Shown here piece by piece: positions 35,966 through 44,785 of a DNA stretch of 64,000 bases. This DNA is from Nitrososphaerota archaeon (lineage in GTDB: Archaea > Thermoproteota > Bathyarchaeia > Bathyarchaeales > Bathycorpusculaceae), in NCBI GenBank assembly GCA_031274765.1, contig JAISPR010000087.1, positions 1 through 64,000 of the forward strand, written 5' to 3'. The notes under the pieces were generated by a model. It was given only the letters and a program-made list of their open reading frames with translations, made no database searches and was not told the DNA's origin. How positions within the stretch are numbered: the stretch's first letter is position 1; the number at the start of each line of letters is the position of its first letter. A program made the position numbers and the translations under genes.

Positions 35966-37468
35966 TTGACCAACCAAGGCAAAACGCGAACAGTTGAAGA
36001 GATTAACCAGAAAATTCTCAAAGGCGACGTTCAAGTCTTAACCGCCCAAGAAATGAAAAAACTTGTTGAAAGTAGCGGAGTTGAAGTTGCCTTCAAAGAA
36101 GTTGATGTCGTCACCACAGGCACCTTTGGCGCCATGTGCTCTTCGGGTGCAGTCATAAATCTGGGACATGCTGATCCACCCATCAAAATTGACCGCGCAT
36201 GGTTAAATGACGTAGAAGTCTGCCACCCTGGAGCCGCGGCAGACCTTTTCATCGGAGCCACCAACATGTCAGAGAAAGAAAACTTTGAGTACGGCGGCGG
36301 ACATGTCATCGAAGACCTTGTCGCAGGCAAAGAAATTGAATTACGCGCCATAGGCTATGGCACCGATTGCTATCCCCGAACCGCCATCAAAACCAATCTG
36401 ACCAAAGACAACCTCAACCAATTCGTATTACTCAACTTTCGCAACTGCTATCAACGCTACAACTGCGCTGTCAACAGCAGCGACGAAGTCATCTACACCT
36501 ACATGAGTAAACTTTTACCCCGCTTTCGAAACGCTACTTTTAGCGGTGCAGGCGAACTCAACCCACTCATGAACGACCCAGACTATGAAACTATAGGTAT
36601 GGGTACACGCATTTTTCTTGGCGGCGGACAAGGCTATATCATTGGCGAAGGCACCCAACACAGTCCCAAAAACCAAGATGGCACCCTCATGGTTAAAGGC
36701 GACGCAAAAAAAATGACCCCTGAATTTCTACAGGGCGCCAGCTTCACTAAATATGGCACCAGCATGTATGTAGGATTGGGAATTCCAATCCCCATACTAA
36801 ACGAGGGCTTAGCTAAGAAAACCGCCATCCAAGACAGTGAAATTTTTACAGATATAATCGATTACAGCGTACCCCGACGCACCCGACCCAACTTGGGCAA
36901 AATCAGTTACAAAGAACTCAAATCCGGAAACATAATAATCAAAGATAAAAAAGTACGGGTAAGCTCACTCTCCAGCCTCAAAATGGCAAAAAAAGTCTCT
37001 GAAACCCTCAAAACCTGGATTACCGAAGGCACATTCACATTAACTACACCCATAGAACACTTACCCACCGACACAGTATTTAAGCCAATGCGACAAACCG
37101 AAGAAATTCCCTTTGTTACAAATGTCATGCATCCCGCAATAACCTGCACCGAAGAAGAAGAAATCCGCGCCATCGCTGAACGTATAGTCACCAAATCAGT
37201 CAACCACATCGTCGTAGTAAGCAACGACAATAAACTCAGGGGTATTGTTACTTCATGGGACATCACCCGTGCCATGGCAGAAGGTAAAAAAGCACTAGTT
37301 GACATCGAATCACGCAACGTCATCACTGCCAAACCCGATGAACCCCTAGAAATCGCCTCCAAACGTATGGCACAACACAACATTTCTGCCCTACCAGTCA
37401 TAGATATGGAACACAAAGTTATGGGCATAGTCACCTCAGAAGACGTGTCCAAGCTATTGGGGAGATAA
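35966..37468 (+). CDS. DUF39/COG1900 homocysteine biosynthesis protein with CBS domains
   Basis: Converts aspartate semialdehyde plus sulfide-derived sulfur to homocysteine, as for Methanosarcina MA1821. The DUF39 part covers about 1-375 (VTTGTFGAMCSSGAVINLGH, YGTDCYPRT, NCYQRYNCAVNSS, with conserved cysteines). Two CBS domains follow (PAITCTEEEEIRAIAERIV, then RNVITAKPDEPLEIASKRM), suggesting adenosine-ligand control. Start TTG 35966. First gene of a tight three-gene operon. It ties to aspartate kinase 4 kb downstream, which provides its precursor. Confidence 0.9.
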   Translation: MTNQGKTRTVEEINQKILKGDVQVLTAQEMKKLVESSGVEVAFKEVDVVTTGTFGAMCSSGAVINLGHADPPIKIDRAWLNDVEVCHPGAAADLFIGATNMSEKENFEYGGGHVIEDLVAGKEIELRAIGYGTDCYPRTAIKTNLTKDNLNQFVLLNFRNCYQRYNCAVNSSDEVIYTYMSKLLPRFRNATFSGAGELNPLMNDPDYETIGMGTRIFLGGGQGYIIGEGTQHSPKNQDGTLMVKGDAKKMTPEFLQGASFTKYGTSMYVGLGIPIPILNEGLAKKTAIQDSEIFTDIIDYSVPRRTRPNLGKISYKELKSGNIIIKDKKVRVSSLSSLKMAKKVSETLKTWITEGTFTLTTPIEHLPTDTVFKPMRQTEEIPFVTNVMHPAITCTEEEEIRAIAERIVTKSVNHIVVVSNDNKLRGIVTSWDITRAMAEGKKALVDIESRNVITAKPDEPLEIASKRMAQHNISALPVIDMEHKVMGIVTSEDVSKLLGR

Positions 37469-37470
37469 AC

Positions 37471-37899
37471 ATGGGAAGATTACTTATCCGAGTTAACGAA
37501 GAACAAGCGTCTAAACCCATAGCCGCTCAAATTATAATCGAACACAAAGTGCACATGGCAATCCTGTCAGCACATATCAACAATAAAGGCGGCGAAATCT
37601 TAGTCGAAATCCCCGATGACATAGAAACCAAAATCGCTGAAGCCTTCCGTCGTCGAGGCGTCATCGTAACGGTTCCCAAACTTATCCAAATCAACACCGA
37701 AAAATGTTTCAGTTGTAGCACCTGTACAGCGCTCTGTCCAGTGGAAGCCATAAACATCGACAAAGAAGACACGGTCCAGTTTGACAAAGAAAAATGCCTT
37801 GGTAACACCTGTGGCATCTGTGTCGATGCCTGTCCCGTCCGCGCGATAAAATTTTTAAGAACCAACAATAGAGACCAAAACAAGGAAAGGGAATCTTGA
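37471..37899 (+). CDS. NIL domain and 2[4Fe-4S] ferredoxin, homocysteine synthesis
   Basis: Partner of the DUF39 protein (MA1822-like). The N-terminal NIL domain (KPIAAQIIIEHKVHMAIL, IEDIET-like region EIPDDIETKIAEAF) is followed by two clusters: CFSCSTCTALCPVEAI and CGICVDACPVRAI, the second with CLGNTCGIC. It supplies electrons and perhaps handles the sulfur atom. The start codon is 3 bases after the upstream stop, with GGGGAG as ribosome site. Confidence 0.92.
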   Translation: MGRLLIRVNEEQASKPIAAQIIIEHKVHMAILSAHINNKGGEILVEIPDDIETKIAEAFRRRGVIVTVPKLIQINTEKCFSCSTCTALCPVEAINIDKEDTVQFDKEKCLGNTCGICVDACPVRAIKFLRTNNRDQNKERES

Positions 37900-38606
37900 C
37901 AACTATACTTATCAAAGAAAGCTTTAACCTCAAAGACTCCCAATGCACCCTCATTTCTGAAAGCCCAAAAGCCATAGAAGCCGCAAAAACATCCATCCGA
38001 CGCAATCGCTTCGAGCTTGAACTCTACATCCGAGCAAACCCTAAATATCTCTACACGCTAACACCCATTCCTGTACCTGAAAAACCACTTGTTGCAAAAA
38101 TAATGGCTGAAGCCGCAAAAAAAGCAGACGTTGGACCTATGGCGGCAGTTGCGGGAGCCATTGCAGACCTTGCTATAATGGATATGAAGCAAACAGGTTG
38201 TAGAGTAGCGGTGGTAGAAAACGGAGGAGAGATTATGGCAGACTCAGATCGACCAATAGATGTGGCAGTTATCGCAGGAGAGGAAGCCCTATCTAGGCGG
38301 TTTGGTTTTCGACTAACAGAGTTTCCCATAGCTGTTGCAACGAGTTCGGGCCGATTTAGTCATGCATTGAGTTTTGGCGATGCAGAGGCAGCAACCGTTT
38401 TTGCCAATAGTGCCACTTTAGCAGATGCGGCAGCAACTGCAGTGGGCAATGTAGTGAAAGGGGAAGATGCCAAAGCGAGTATCCAAGCAGGTATAGAGCA
38501 GGGACTATCGATTGAGAAAATCCAGGGGGTTATGATTATTTACAAAGGTCAAGTTGGAACCGGCGGAAAAATTCCTCAAATCATCAAAATCGCTCAGTCA
38601 CACTGA
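37896..38606 (+). CDS. UPF0280 (ApbE-like) protein, sulfide assimilation
   Basis: COG2122 family; the Methanosarcina homologue MA1715 aids sulfide assimilation into homocysteine. The protein contains NRFELELYIRANPKYLYTLT, GPMAAVAGAIADLA and VAVVENGGEIMADSD, a cofactor-binding pattern reminiscent of ApbE flavin transferases, and ends GGKIPQIIKI. TTG start overlapping the upstream TGA (TTGA). Third gene of the operon; all three genes together make a complete sulfur-insertion module. Confidence 0.9.
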   Translation: MTTILIKESFNLKDSQCTLISESPKAIEAAKTSIRRNRFELELYIRANPKYLYTLTPIPVPEKPLVAKIMAEAAKKADVGPMAAVAGAIADLAIMDMKQTGCRVAVVENGGEIMADSDRPIDVAVIAGEEALSRRFGFRLTEFPIAVATSSGRFSHALSFGDAEAATVFANSATLADAAATAVGNVVKGEDAKASIQAGIEQGLSIEKIQGVMIIYKGQVGTGGKIPQIIKIAQSH

Positions 38607-38755
38607 TAGATTAAATATTGCACCAATCGAAATGCCCAAGAAAGATATATGTAAATATGTATCGGGTTTAAATATCGGCAAAAACACCAGCAAGAAAACA
38701 AGGGTCGGGTAGTATTTTTCTGAAAGTTCCCTAAATTAATTTTTTGCAACACAAA

Positions 38756-38780
38756 GTAATTATAATACTATTATAATTAC
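38756..38780. promoter_or_regulatory. 25-bp palindrome upstream of transposase gene
   Basis: GTAATTATAATA, a central C, then its exact complement TATTATAATTAC. It ends 21 bp before the transposase ATG and could be an operator, the promoter TATA region or a transposase-binding site. Confidence 0.5.
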
Positions 38781-38801
38781 AATCAGGGAGCGATACTGAA
38801 C

Positions 38802-40316
38802 ATGTATATTGGATACGACATAAAAAATGGAATCAAATACGCCAAAATCTGCAAATCCCAACGCATCAACGGCAAAGTCAAAACCACCCAAACAAGCCTG
38901 GGCAGAGTAATTGACGAAAAAAACAACATCTACCAAAATCGTAAACAAGGAATCTTTACCTACGACATAAACACAGGAATCTATAGCACACTTGACCCCA
39001 CAACAATAACACCGACTATAAAAAGAAAAAATACCCAAGAAAAACAAATACTAGACTTTGGCGACGCATTCTTTGTAGACTGCTACATCAACAAAATCGG
39101 CTTAACCTCCGCCATCAAAACCCTAAAATACGCCAACCAAGACTCCATAAAAACCCTACTCACATTCTACATACTATGCAACATGACAAACTATAACGCA
39201 ATGGAATGGTACAACGGAAACTATGCCCACCTACTCTACCCCAAAGCAAACATAGAAAACCAACACATCAACGAACTGCTCACCGCCATAGGGAACGAAA
39301 CATCTCATTACGCATTCTTCAATGAATACTCAAAACTCCTCACACACAAAGAAGAAGACATTAACGTATTAATTGACTACACTGGACTCCCAAACAGTAT
39401 CCACTTCCCTCTAACCGCAGTCAGTGAGCAGAGCGGACAAATCAGTAACGAAATCAGATTGGTTTATGCTGTACAACAGGGCACTAATCTCCCGCTGTAC
39501 TTTCGATACGCGACAGAAAACATCACAGATAACTCCACGTTAACTAACCCCCTATTGGAATTAAAAGCCCTAAATATCGGAACCAAATTTGCCATTCTTA
39601 ATGCGGAATACCTCACAGAAAAAAATGTTAAAGAAACGCTTGATTCAAACATCTCTTTTGTGAGCCGGTTACGTTCAAACCAGACCCTACATAGAGAAAT
39701 TGTTGCCAAGCATCTGCCCACACTGAAATGTAAGGAAAACTTTGTCTACTATAATACGAGATATGCCTATATCAAACGGGTGGATTGTGAGATTGTACCT
39801 GGCCATTGGGGCTATGCTTATTTGGGACTTGACTTGACCTGGTCTTCAATGGGAGCTCCCAAGCTTTTTGAGCGTGCAAAACGTAAAAATCTGAGTACTA
39901 TTGATGTGCACAGACAAATAAGTACACATGGCGTATTTGTTTTTGTCTCTACAAGTCCTATTGATATAGATAAAATTTTGCCCCTATACTATATTCGTCA
40001 GCAGATTTTTCAGGTGTTTGATGTGCGTAAAAATAATATCAACTTTTTGCCGCTTCGTATTCAGTCCGAGGATGCGCTTCGGGGGCATCTGCTTTTGGCT
40101 TTTATTGCGGCAGTTTTTTTTCGACGGCTTCAAGAGGATCTGGGGGATTTGGAGTGTACTGCTGAGGGAGCTTTGTTGGCTTTGCGTAATCAGAAGTGTA
40201 AGGTTTTTGATGGTTATGTGCTTACAATGGAGGCGACTAAGCAAGCTAATGATATATACAAGCGTTTTAAAATCAAGGTAGACGACTTGTATGTGCAAAA
40301 TACATTTTGTAATTAG
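38802..40316 (+). CDS. IS1634-like (IS4 group) transposase, catalytic residues apparently lost
   Basis: Full-length 504-aa frame: the N-terminal YAKICKSQRINGKVKTTQTS segment, LIDYTGLPNSIHF (first catalytic Asp), AILNAEYLTEKNV, where related enzymes have an Asp in the D-A/R-G position, and YYIRQQIFQVFDVRKN with LRGHLLLAFIAAVFF, where the family has RQDIEQ. The second Asp (now Asn) and the Glu (now Phe) thus seem replaced. Possible ends are near 38722 (TTCCCTAAATT) and 40510 (complement of AATTTAGGAAATT), with repeat D4 inside the 3' part. Probably inactive or repurposed. Confidence 0.8.
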   Translation: MYIGYDIKNGIKYAKICKSQRINGKVKTTQTSLGRVIDEKNNIYQNRKQGIFTYDINTGIYSTLDPTTITPTIKRKNTQEKQILDFGDAFFVDCYINKIGLTSAIKTLKYANQDSIKTLLTFYILCNMTNYNAMEWYNGNYAHLLYPKANIENQHINELLTAIGNETSHYAFFNEYSKLLTHKEEDINVLIDYTGLPNSIHFPLTAVSEQSGQISNEIRLVYAVQQGTNLPLYFRYATENITDNSTLTNPLLELKALNIGTKFAILNAEYLTEKNVKETLDSNISFVSRLRSNQTLHREIVAKHLPTLKCKENFVYYNTRYAYIKRVDCEIVPGHWGYAYLGLDLTWSSMGAPKLFERAKRKNLSTIDVHRQISTHGVFVFVSTSPIDIDKILPLYYIRQQIFQVFDVRKNNINFLPLRIQSEDALRGHLLLAFIAAVFFRRLQEDLGDLECTAEGALLALRNQKCKVFDGYVLTMEATKQANDIYKRFKIKVDDLYVQNTFCN

Positions 40317-40355
40317 AAAATTAACAAAAGTATTTTTAGGCTCTTATTAAATTCA

Positions 40356-40487
40356 GGTTATTCGTCAAATCAGGTGGGTAGAGCCAATAAGTTTCGTTAT
40401 GATATAATGTTATATGGGACATGTGGGAGAACATAGCAAGCTTGAAGAAGGAAGAATGAGCGCACCCACCTAAAATAGCGAAAGGCC
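40356..40487. repeat. repeat family D copy 4 (inverted)
   Basis: Complete copy, ends GGTTATTCGTCAAATCAGG and CCTAAAATAGCGAAAGGCC. Very close to copy 3. The stretch 40488-40856 shows nothing else recognisable. Confidence 0.8.
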
Positions 40488-40856
40488 ATAAATTTTGCGG
40501 GAATTTAGGAAATTCGTAACATAGAAAAACAGAAAAAAGTTGCCAAACACGACCATAGAACACTAGAATTGTACCAACAACACAAAAACCCTACACATTT
40601 GAGAATTTCAGCTAGACGTTTGTTTTTCGGTGAAATTAGGTTTTTACAGCATTTTTGTTCAACAAACAGAATTAAATATACATGATTGTACAAATTCATC
40701 TTATATGAAACAATACTTTCCCAAGAACTAAATACATACAAAAATCAAACCCGCACAACAATGCCACATAAACAAAATAAAACACCACCCAAAACCAAAC
40801 ACTGCATAAAAATATTACATACCTGACCAAAACAACCCTACAAAAGCAAACCCAGC

Positions 40857-40880
40857 TCCGAAACGCTTATATTTTTATGC
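40857..40880 (+). promoter_or_regulatory. predicted BRE/TATA promoter of the aromatic operon
   Basis: CCGAAACG followed by CTTATATTTTTA fits the archaeal BRE plus TATA pattern. Initiation about 25 bases downstream would fall at about 40895, only about 12 bases before the leader ORF ATG at 40908. Confidence 0.55.
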
Positions 40881-40907
40881 CCCTGACTGATTGAACAGGT
40901 TCGAAGC

Positions 40908-40994
40908 ATGACTAACACGAACATAAAGAACAACAGGAGCATAATACAATTATGCAGCTTCGACTACGGCTTTTATCATAGTTATTTTCATTAA
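40908..40994 (+). CDS. putative aromatic leader peptide, 28 aa
   Basis: The ORF starts at ATG 40908 with AGGT 7 bases upstream and ends with TAA 40992-40994. Residues 17-28 are SFDYGFYHSYFH: three Phe and three Tyr within ten residues (18-27), after an Asn/Ile-rich start. It precedes the eleven-gene operon for chorismate and tyrosine by 59 bases. This is the composition of Phe/Tyr attenuation leaders in bacteria. The TAA touches the first base of a strong hairpin. Codons are TTC, TAC, TTT, TAT, TAT, TTT. Confidence 0.55.
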   Translation: MTNTNIKNNRSIIQLCSFDYGFYHSYFH

Positions 40995-41032
40995 GCCCAG
41001 AGCGGCCAGTTTTTTTGAGAGCCGGTCTGGGC
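40995..41032 (+). promoter_or_regulatory. leader hairpin with T7 loop before aspartate kinase
   Basis: GCCCAGA (40995-41001) pairs with TCTGGGC (41026-41032), and CGGC with GCCG inside, separated by one G-G mismatch: 11 base pairs. The loop holds seven T (41010-41016); archaeal RNA polymerase can terminate at such T runs. The hairpin begins directly after the leader stop codon and ends 21 bases before the aspartate kinase ATG. Confidence 0.55.
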
Positions 41033-41053
41033 AAACCACGGGCGGCAACATAG

Positions 41054-42298
41054 ATGACAAAACAACCTAAAGAACATAGAATTGTTGTTAAATTCGGCGG
41101 CTCCAGCCTATCAGATAACGAGCGACTCCTCAAAGCGGTCAACTCAGTCGTTAACGAAACAAAAAAAGGTACTAAAATCGCAGTCGTAGTTTCCGCCATG
41201 GGCAAAACCACTGATGTTCTATTAACAACAGCAAAAAACACATCAAATGGAAAGTTAACAAAACACGATTTAGACGATATCCTCTCCATGGGTGAACGGA
41301 CCAGTGCACGTATATTTGCCGCCGCCCTACGCAACAACGGCGCAAACGCACACTACTTTGACCCCACAGACAACCAATGGCCAATCATAACCGACGACGC
41401 TCACCAAAACGCCAACCCCAACCCCAAAGAATGCCAAAAAAACATCCAAAAATATATCCAACCCCTCGTAGAAGAAGGCACAATTCCAGTCATCCCGGGC
41501 TTTGTTGGCAAAACCAAAGAATGTCAAATAACCACCCTTGGACGAGGCGGAAGTGACACCACTGCATTCATACTAGCAAAGGGATTAGGTGCAGACCAGA
41601 TAGTACTTGTTACCGATGCAGAAGGCATCATGTCAAGTGACCCCAAAATCATCCAAACCCCTACCCTGTTATCAACCATTGAAGTAAACACACTAGTTGG
41701 ATTAGCAGACAGTGGGGCCAAATTCATCCACAGTAAAGCCCTCAAATATAAACCTCAAAATATCGATGTTAAAGTCATCAGCAATCAATATGGTGACCTC
41801 AGTAGACAAGGCACCCTAATCACAGGTAGCCTAACCACTGAGCTCAACGCAGAAATCGCTGACCCCACACCCGTAGCAGAAATCACTGTCATCGGCAACG
41901 GCCTATCGGCCAACCCCCAAGTCATCACAGAGGTAATTGAAAAAGTCAAAGAAAACACCACACTGCTTGGCATGTCAATGAATACCAACTCTATTATCCT
42001 CTATGTACAACAAACTCAAAACATCACCAAACTTTTTGACCAAATCCACCAAATCACCATTAACAACAAAGAAACTATAGCCATGGCAATCAAAAAGGAC
42101 TTGGTCTTCATCAAAACCAGCGGCATTGGATTAGAAGAAACTCATGGCATAATCGGCAAAATAAGCGAAGATCTCCGCGTTAACGGCATAAATATCAGCG
42201 GTATTTTGACTATTACATCAAGTATTCTACTATTTGTAGATTGGAATGAGCAAGAAAAAGCATTAAAGTTAATTAAAACTGCTCTAAAAACACATTAA
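41054..42298 (+). CDS. lysC: aspartate kinase
   Basis: Phosphorylates aspartate, leading to aspartate semialdehyde, which archaea use here both for the aspartate-family amino acids and as substrate of ADH synthase. The 414-aa protein has VKFGGSSLSDNERL at the start, TLGRGGSDTTAF and a C-terminal tandem ACT region (VAEITVIGNGLS onward) for feedback control. First gene of the operon, directly under the predicted leader and hairpin. Aspartate-semialdehyde dehydrogenase is not in the window. Confidence 0.94.
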   Translation: MTKQPKEHRIVVKFGGSSLSDNERLLKAVNSVVNETKKGTKIAVVVSAMGKTTDVLLTTAKNTSNGKLTKHDLDDILSMGERTSARIFAAALRNNGANAHYFDPTDNQWPIITDDAHQNANPNPKECQKNIQKYIQPLVEEGTIPVIPGFVGKTKECQITTLGRGGSDTTAFILAKGLGADQIVLVTDAEGIMSSDPKIIQTPTLLSTIEVNTLVGLADSGAKFIHSKALKYKPQNIDVKVISNQYGDLSRQGTLITGSLTTELNAEIADPTPVAEITVIGNGLSANPQVITEVIEKVKENTTLLGMSMNTNSIILYVQQTQNITKLFDQIHQITINNKETIAMAIKKDLVFIKTSGIGLEETHGIIGKISEDLRVNGINISGILTITSSILLFVDWNEQEKALKLIKTALKTH

Positions 42299-42309
42299 GG
42301 TGAAAAAAA

Positions 42310-43101
42310 TTGAACGTTGGCAAAACCCGCAGACTTAAAAAAATTTTGCAAAAAGACGCACGCACCGTCATTGTCCCCATGGATCACGGGGTTACCATTG
42401 GACCCATACAAGGCATAGGTAACATGCAAACAATAACCAACCAGCTAGTCAAGGGAAAAGCTGATGCCATATTGGTGCATAAAGGTATCGCCAAACGCAT
42501 CGACACTGACAATGCAGGCTTAATTGTTATGTTAAGCGGTGCATCAAATCTGGGGCCCAATCCCAATGGTAAAGTTCAAGTCTGCAGTGTTGGAGAGGCT
42601 CTTCGTCTTGGTGCTGATGCGGTTAGTGTGCACGTAAACATAGGGGCCCAAGATGAAGACAAGATGCTTGCAAATTTAGGCAAGGTTAGTGAAGAATGTG
42701 AACACTATGGATTGCCCCTGTTAGCTATGATGTACCCAAGAGGGCCCAAAATTCTAAATGAGCATGATGTTAATGTTGTTGCACATGCCACTCGCATCGG
42801 TGCAGAACTGGGTGCAGATATCATCAAAACCAACTATACGGGCAGTATAGATACTTTTAGGATGGTAACTGAGAGTTGTCCGGCATCAGTTGTTATAGCG
42901 GGGGGTCCAAAATGTGAGTCGCCCAACGAAATTTTACAGACCACCTATGATGCACTCCAAGGCGGCGCGGCGGGACTCTCCATTGGACGTAATGTGTTTC
43001 AATGCGAAAACCCTACCGCAGTTACTAGAGCACTTTGGGCAATTGTACACGAGGGTGTTTTGGTGACAGAGGCACAAAAAATTCTGGGTGAAAAAGTTTG
43101 A
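42310..43101 (+). CDS. aroA': 2-amino-3,7-dideoxy-D-threo-hept-6-ulosonate (ADH) synthase
   Basis: First committed step of the archaeal shikimate route: aspartate semialdehyde plus 6-deoxy-5-ketofructose 1-phosphate. Class I aldolase-like barrel with [35 protein letters not shown] (Schiff-base lysine) and [12 protein letters not shown] start with AAGGTGA ribosome site overlapping the upstream stop. At 263 aa, normal length. Confidence 0.93.
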   Translation: MNVGKTRRLKKILQKDARTVIVPMDHGVTIGPIQGIGNMQTITNQLVKGKADAILVHKGIAKRIDTDNAGLIVMLSGASNLGPNPNGKVQVCSVGEALRLGADAVSVHVNIGAQDEDKMLANLGKVSEECEHYGLPLLAMMYPRGPKILNEHDVNVVAHATRIGAELGADIIKTNYTGSIDTFRMVTESCPASVVIAGGPKCESPNEILQTTYDALQGGAAGLSIGRNVFQCENPTAVTRALWAIVHEGVLVTEAQKILGEKV

Positions 43102-44102
43102 AAGAATTCTGGCTGGATGTAACAGGCAAAGTATCCTTGCAGGTGCCTCAGGATGTTGATGTAGTCATCAAGGATGCTAAGGCCTTCTTTTTAGCAGATA
43201 ATCAAGAGAGCAACATATTAACACTAAATCACGAGACAGATATTTGGAAAAATAAAGTAAAAATCATACGCATATGTATCAAAGATAAAACGTCTGAGGA
43301 TTTGATTGTTAAAGTTGCCCAGGCAGGCGCAGATTACTTAATAATCAGTACAGAAAACTGGCGCATAATCCCCCTAGAAAACCTTATCGCCCGCACAAGG
43401 GGCAAAAGTAAACTAATCGCCGAAGTCACCAACGCCGAAGAGGCAAAAATTGCAATAGAAACCCTTGAACTGGGCACAGATGGGATACTACTCAAAACCT
43501 CTGATACACAAGAACTCCTAAAAACCCTCGCCGTCATCAAACCTGAAACCTTAAAACTACAAATGACACCCGCCAAAATTGTTTCCATCAAACCCATTAA
43601 CACAGGCGCAAGAGTCTGCGTAGACACCTGTGACTTGATGACACCAGGCGAGGGCATACTATCGGGCAGTCAAAGTGCAGGGCTTTTCTTAGTGGAAGCT
43701 GAAGTTAACGAAAACCCCTACGTCAACTCACGACCATTCCGGGTAAATGCCGGCTCCTGCTCTATGTACACCCTTGGCAACCTCCAAACCACCCGCTACC
43801 TCCAAGAATTCAAAGCCGGAGATGAAATCATAATCATAAACCGGGAAGGTAAACCCCGCAAAACCAACGTAGGCCGAATAAAAATAGAAATCCGCCCGCT
43901 CATCCTAATAGAAGCAGAAGCGGAAAACAAAACAATCAAAGTTATTCTGCAAAACGCTGAAACCATTCGCATCGTCACTCCTAAAAGCTCCAAACCCGTC
44001 ACTGAACTAAAAGCAGGTGATGAGGTGATGGTACATTTAGCAGCAAAAGGCGGCAGACATTTTGGCATCTCGGTGCCAGATGAAACGGTGATCGAAAAAT
44101 GA
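43098..44102 (+). CDS. aroB': 3-dehydroquinate synthase II
   Basis: NAD-dependent oxidative deamination and cyclisation of ADH to 3-dehydroquinate, replacing bacterial AroB. The N-terminus reads [15 protein letters not shown]; the conserved region contains GARVCVDTCDLMTPGEGILSG (in parts CVDTCDLMTPGEG) and SRPFRVNAGSCSMYTLG. At 334 aa, slightly shorter than many. TTGA overlap with the ADH synthase stop. Confidence 0.93.
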   Translation: MKEFWLDVTGKVSLQVPQDVDVVIKDAKAFFLADNQESNILTLNHETDIWKNKVKIIRICIKDKTSEDLIVKVAQAGADYLIISTENWRIIPLENLIARTRGKSKLIAEVTNAEEAKIAIETLELGTDGILLKTSDTQELLKTLAVIKPETLKLQMTPAKIVSIKPINTGARVCVDTCDLMTPGEGILSGSQSAGLFLVEAEVNENPYVNSRPFRVNAGSCSMYTLGNLQTTRYLQEFKAGDEIIIINREGKPRKTNVGRIKIEIRPLILIEAEAENKTIKVILQNAETIRIVTPKSSKPVTELKAGDEVMVHLAAKGGRHFGISVPDETVIEK

Positions 44103-44785
44103 ACCCCAGAATCTGTGCCTCAATTCGCCCTCAAACCATCAGTGAAGCACAAGATTTAATCAAAAAAGCAGAACAATCCCAAGCAGACCTTATCGAAATT
44201 CGACTAGACCACTTAGAACAAACAAAAAATCTCACAGCCCTCACCAAGAACACAACCCTCCCACTAATAGCAACCAACAAACTTGACACTCTAACCACAA
44301 AAAACCCAAACATAGAAATAGAAAAACAACAAACCCTGCTAAACGCGGCCAAAGCAGGCTTTCAATATGTAGATATTGACTTTTTTGACCCAACCCGTGA
44401 CAAAACCATTACCAAACTCAAACAACTAGGCACTAACCCCATAGTATCCTACCACAAATTCGACGGCATCCTGGGTGTTTCTGCACTTGGAGAAATACTT
44501 GACAAACAAATAGCAGTTGGCGCGGCAGTTTGTAAAATTGTGTTAACCGCCAAACATATAGAGGATAACTTGTCGGTTCTTAGTTTCATCGCATTTGCCT
44601 CGGTTAGAACAAAATTGGTGTGTTTTTGCATGGGTGAAGCAGGCAAAACTTCACGTCTGCTCGCACCAGCATTTGGGGCTTACTTTACATTTGCAGCTCT
44701 TCAACAAGGTAATGAAACAGCACCCGGACAAATGACTATTGCAGATATGCGTTTAGCCTACAAACTGTTGGGGTTAATGCCATGA
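44099..44785 (+). CDS. aroD: 3-dehydroquinate dehydratase, type I
   Basis: Dehydrates 3-dehydroquinate through a Schiff base. The strand-1 motif DLIEIRLDHLEQ, the His in ILGVSALGE's preceding SYHKFDG (SYH...), and the catalytic Lys in AVCKIVLTAK are present, ending FTFAALQQGNETAPGQMTI. 228 aa. Start ATG overlaps the previous stop by 4 bp. Confidence 0.93.
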   Translation: MNPRICASIRPQTISEAQDLIKKAEQSQADLIEIRLDHLEQTKNLTALTKNTTLPLIATNKLDTLTTKNPNIEIEKQQTLLNAAKAGFQYVDIDFFDPTRDKTITKLKQLGTNPIVSYHKFDGILGVSALGEILDKQIAVGAAVCKIVLTAKHIEDNLSVLSFIAFASVRTKLVCFCMGEAGKTSRLLAPAFGAYFTFAALQQGNETAPGQMTIADMRLAYKLLGLMP

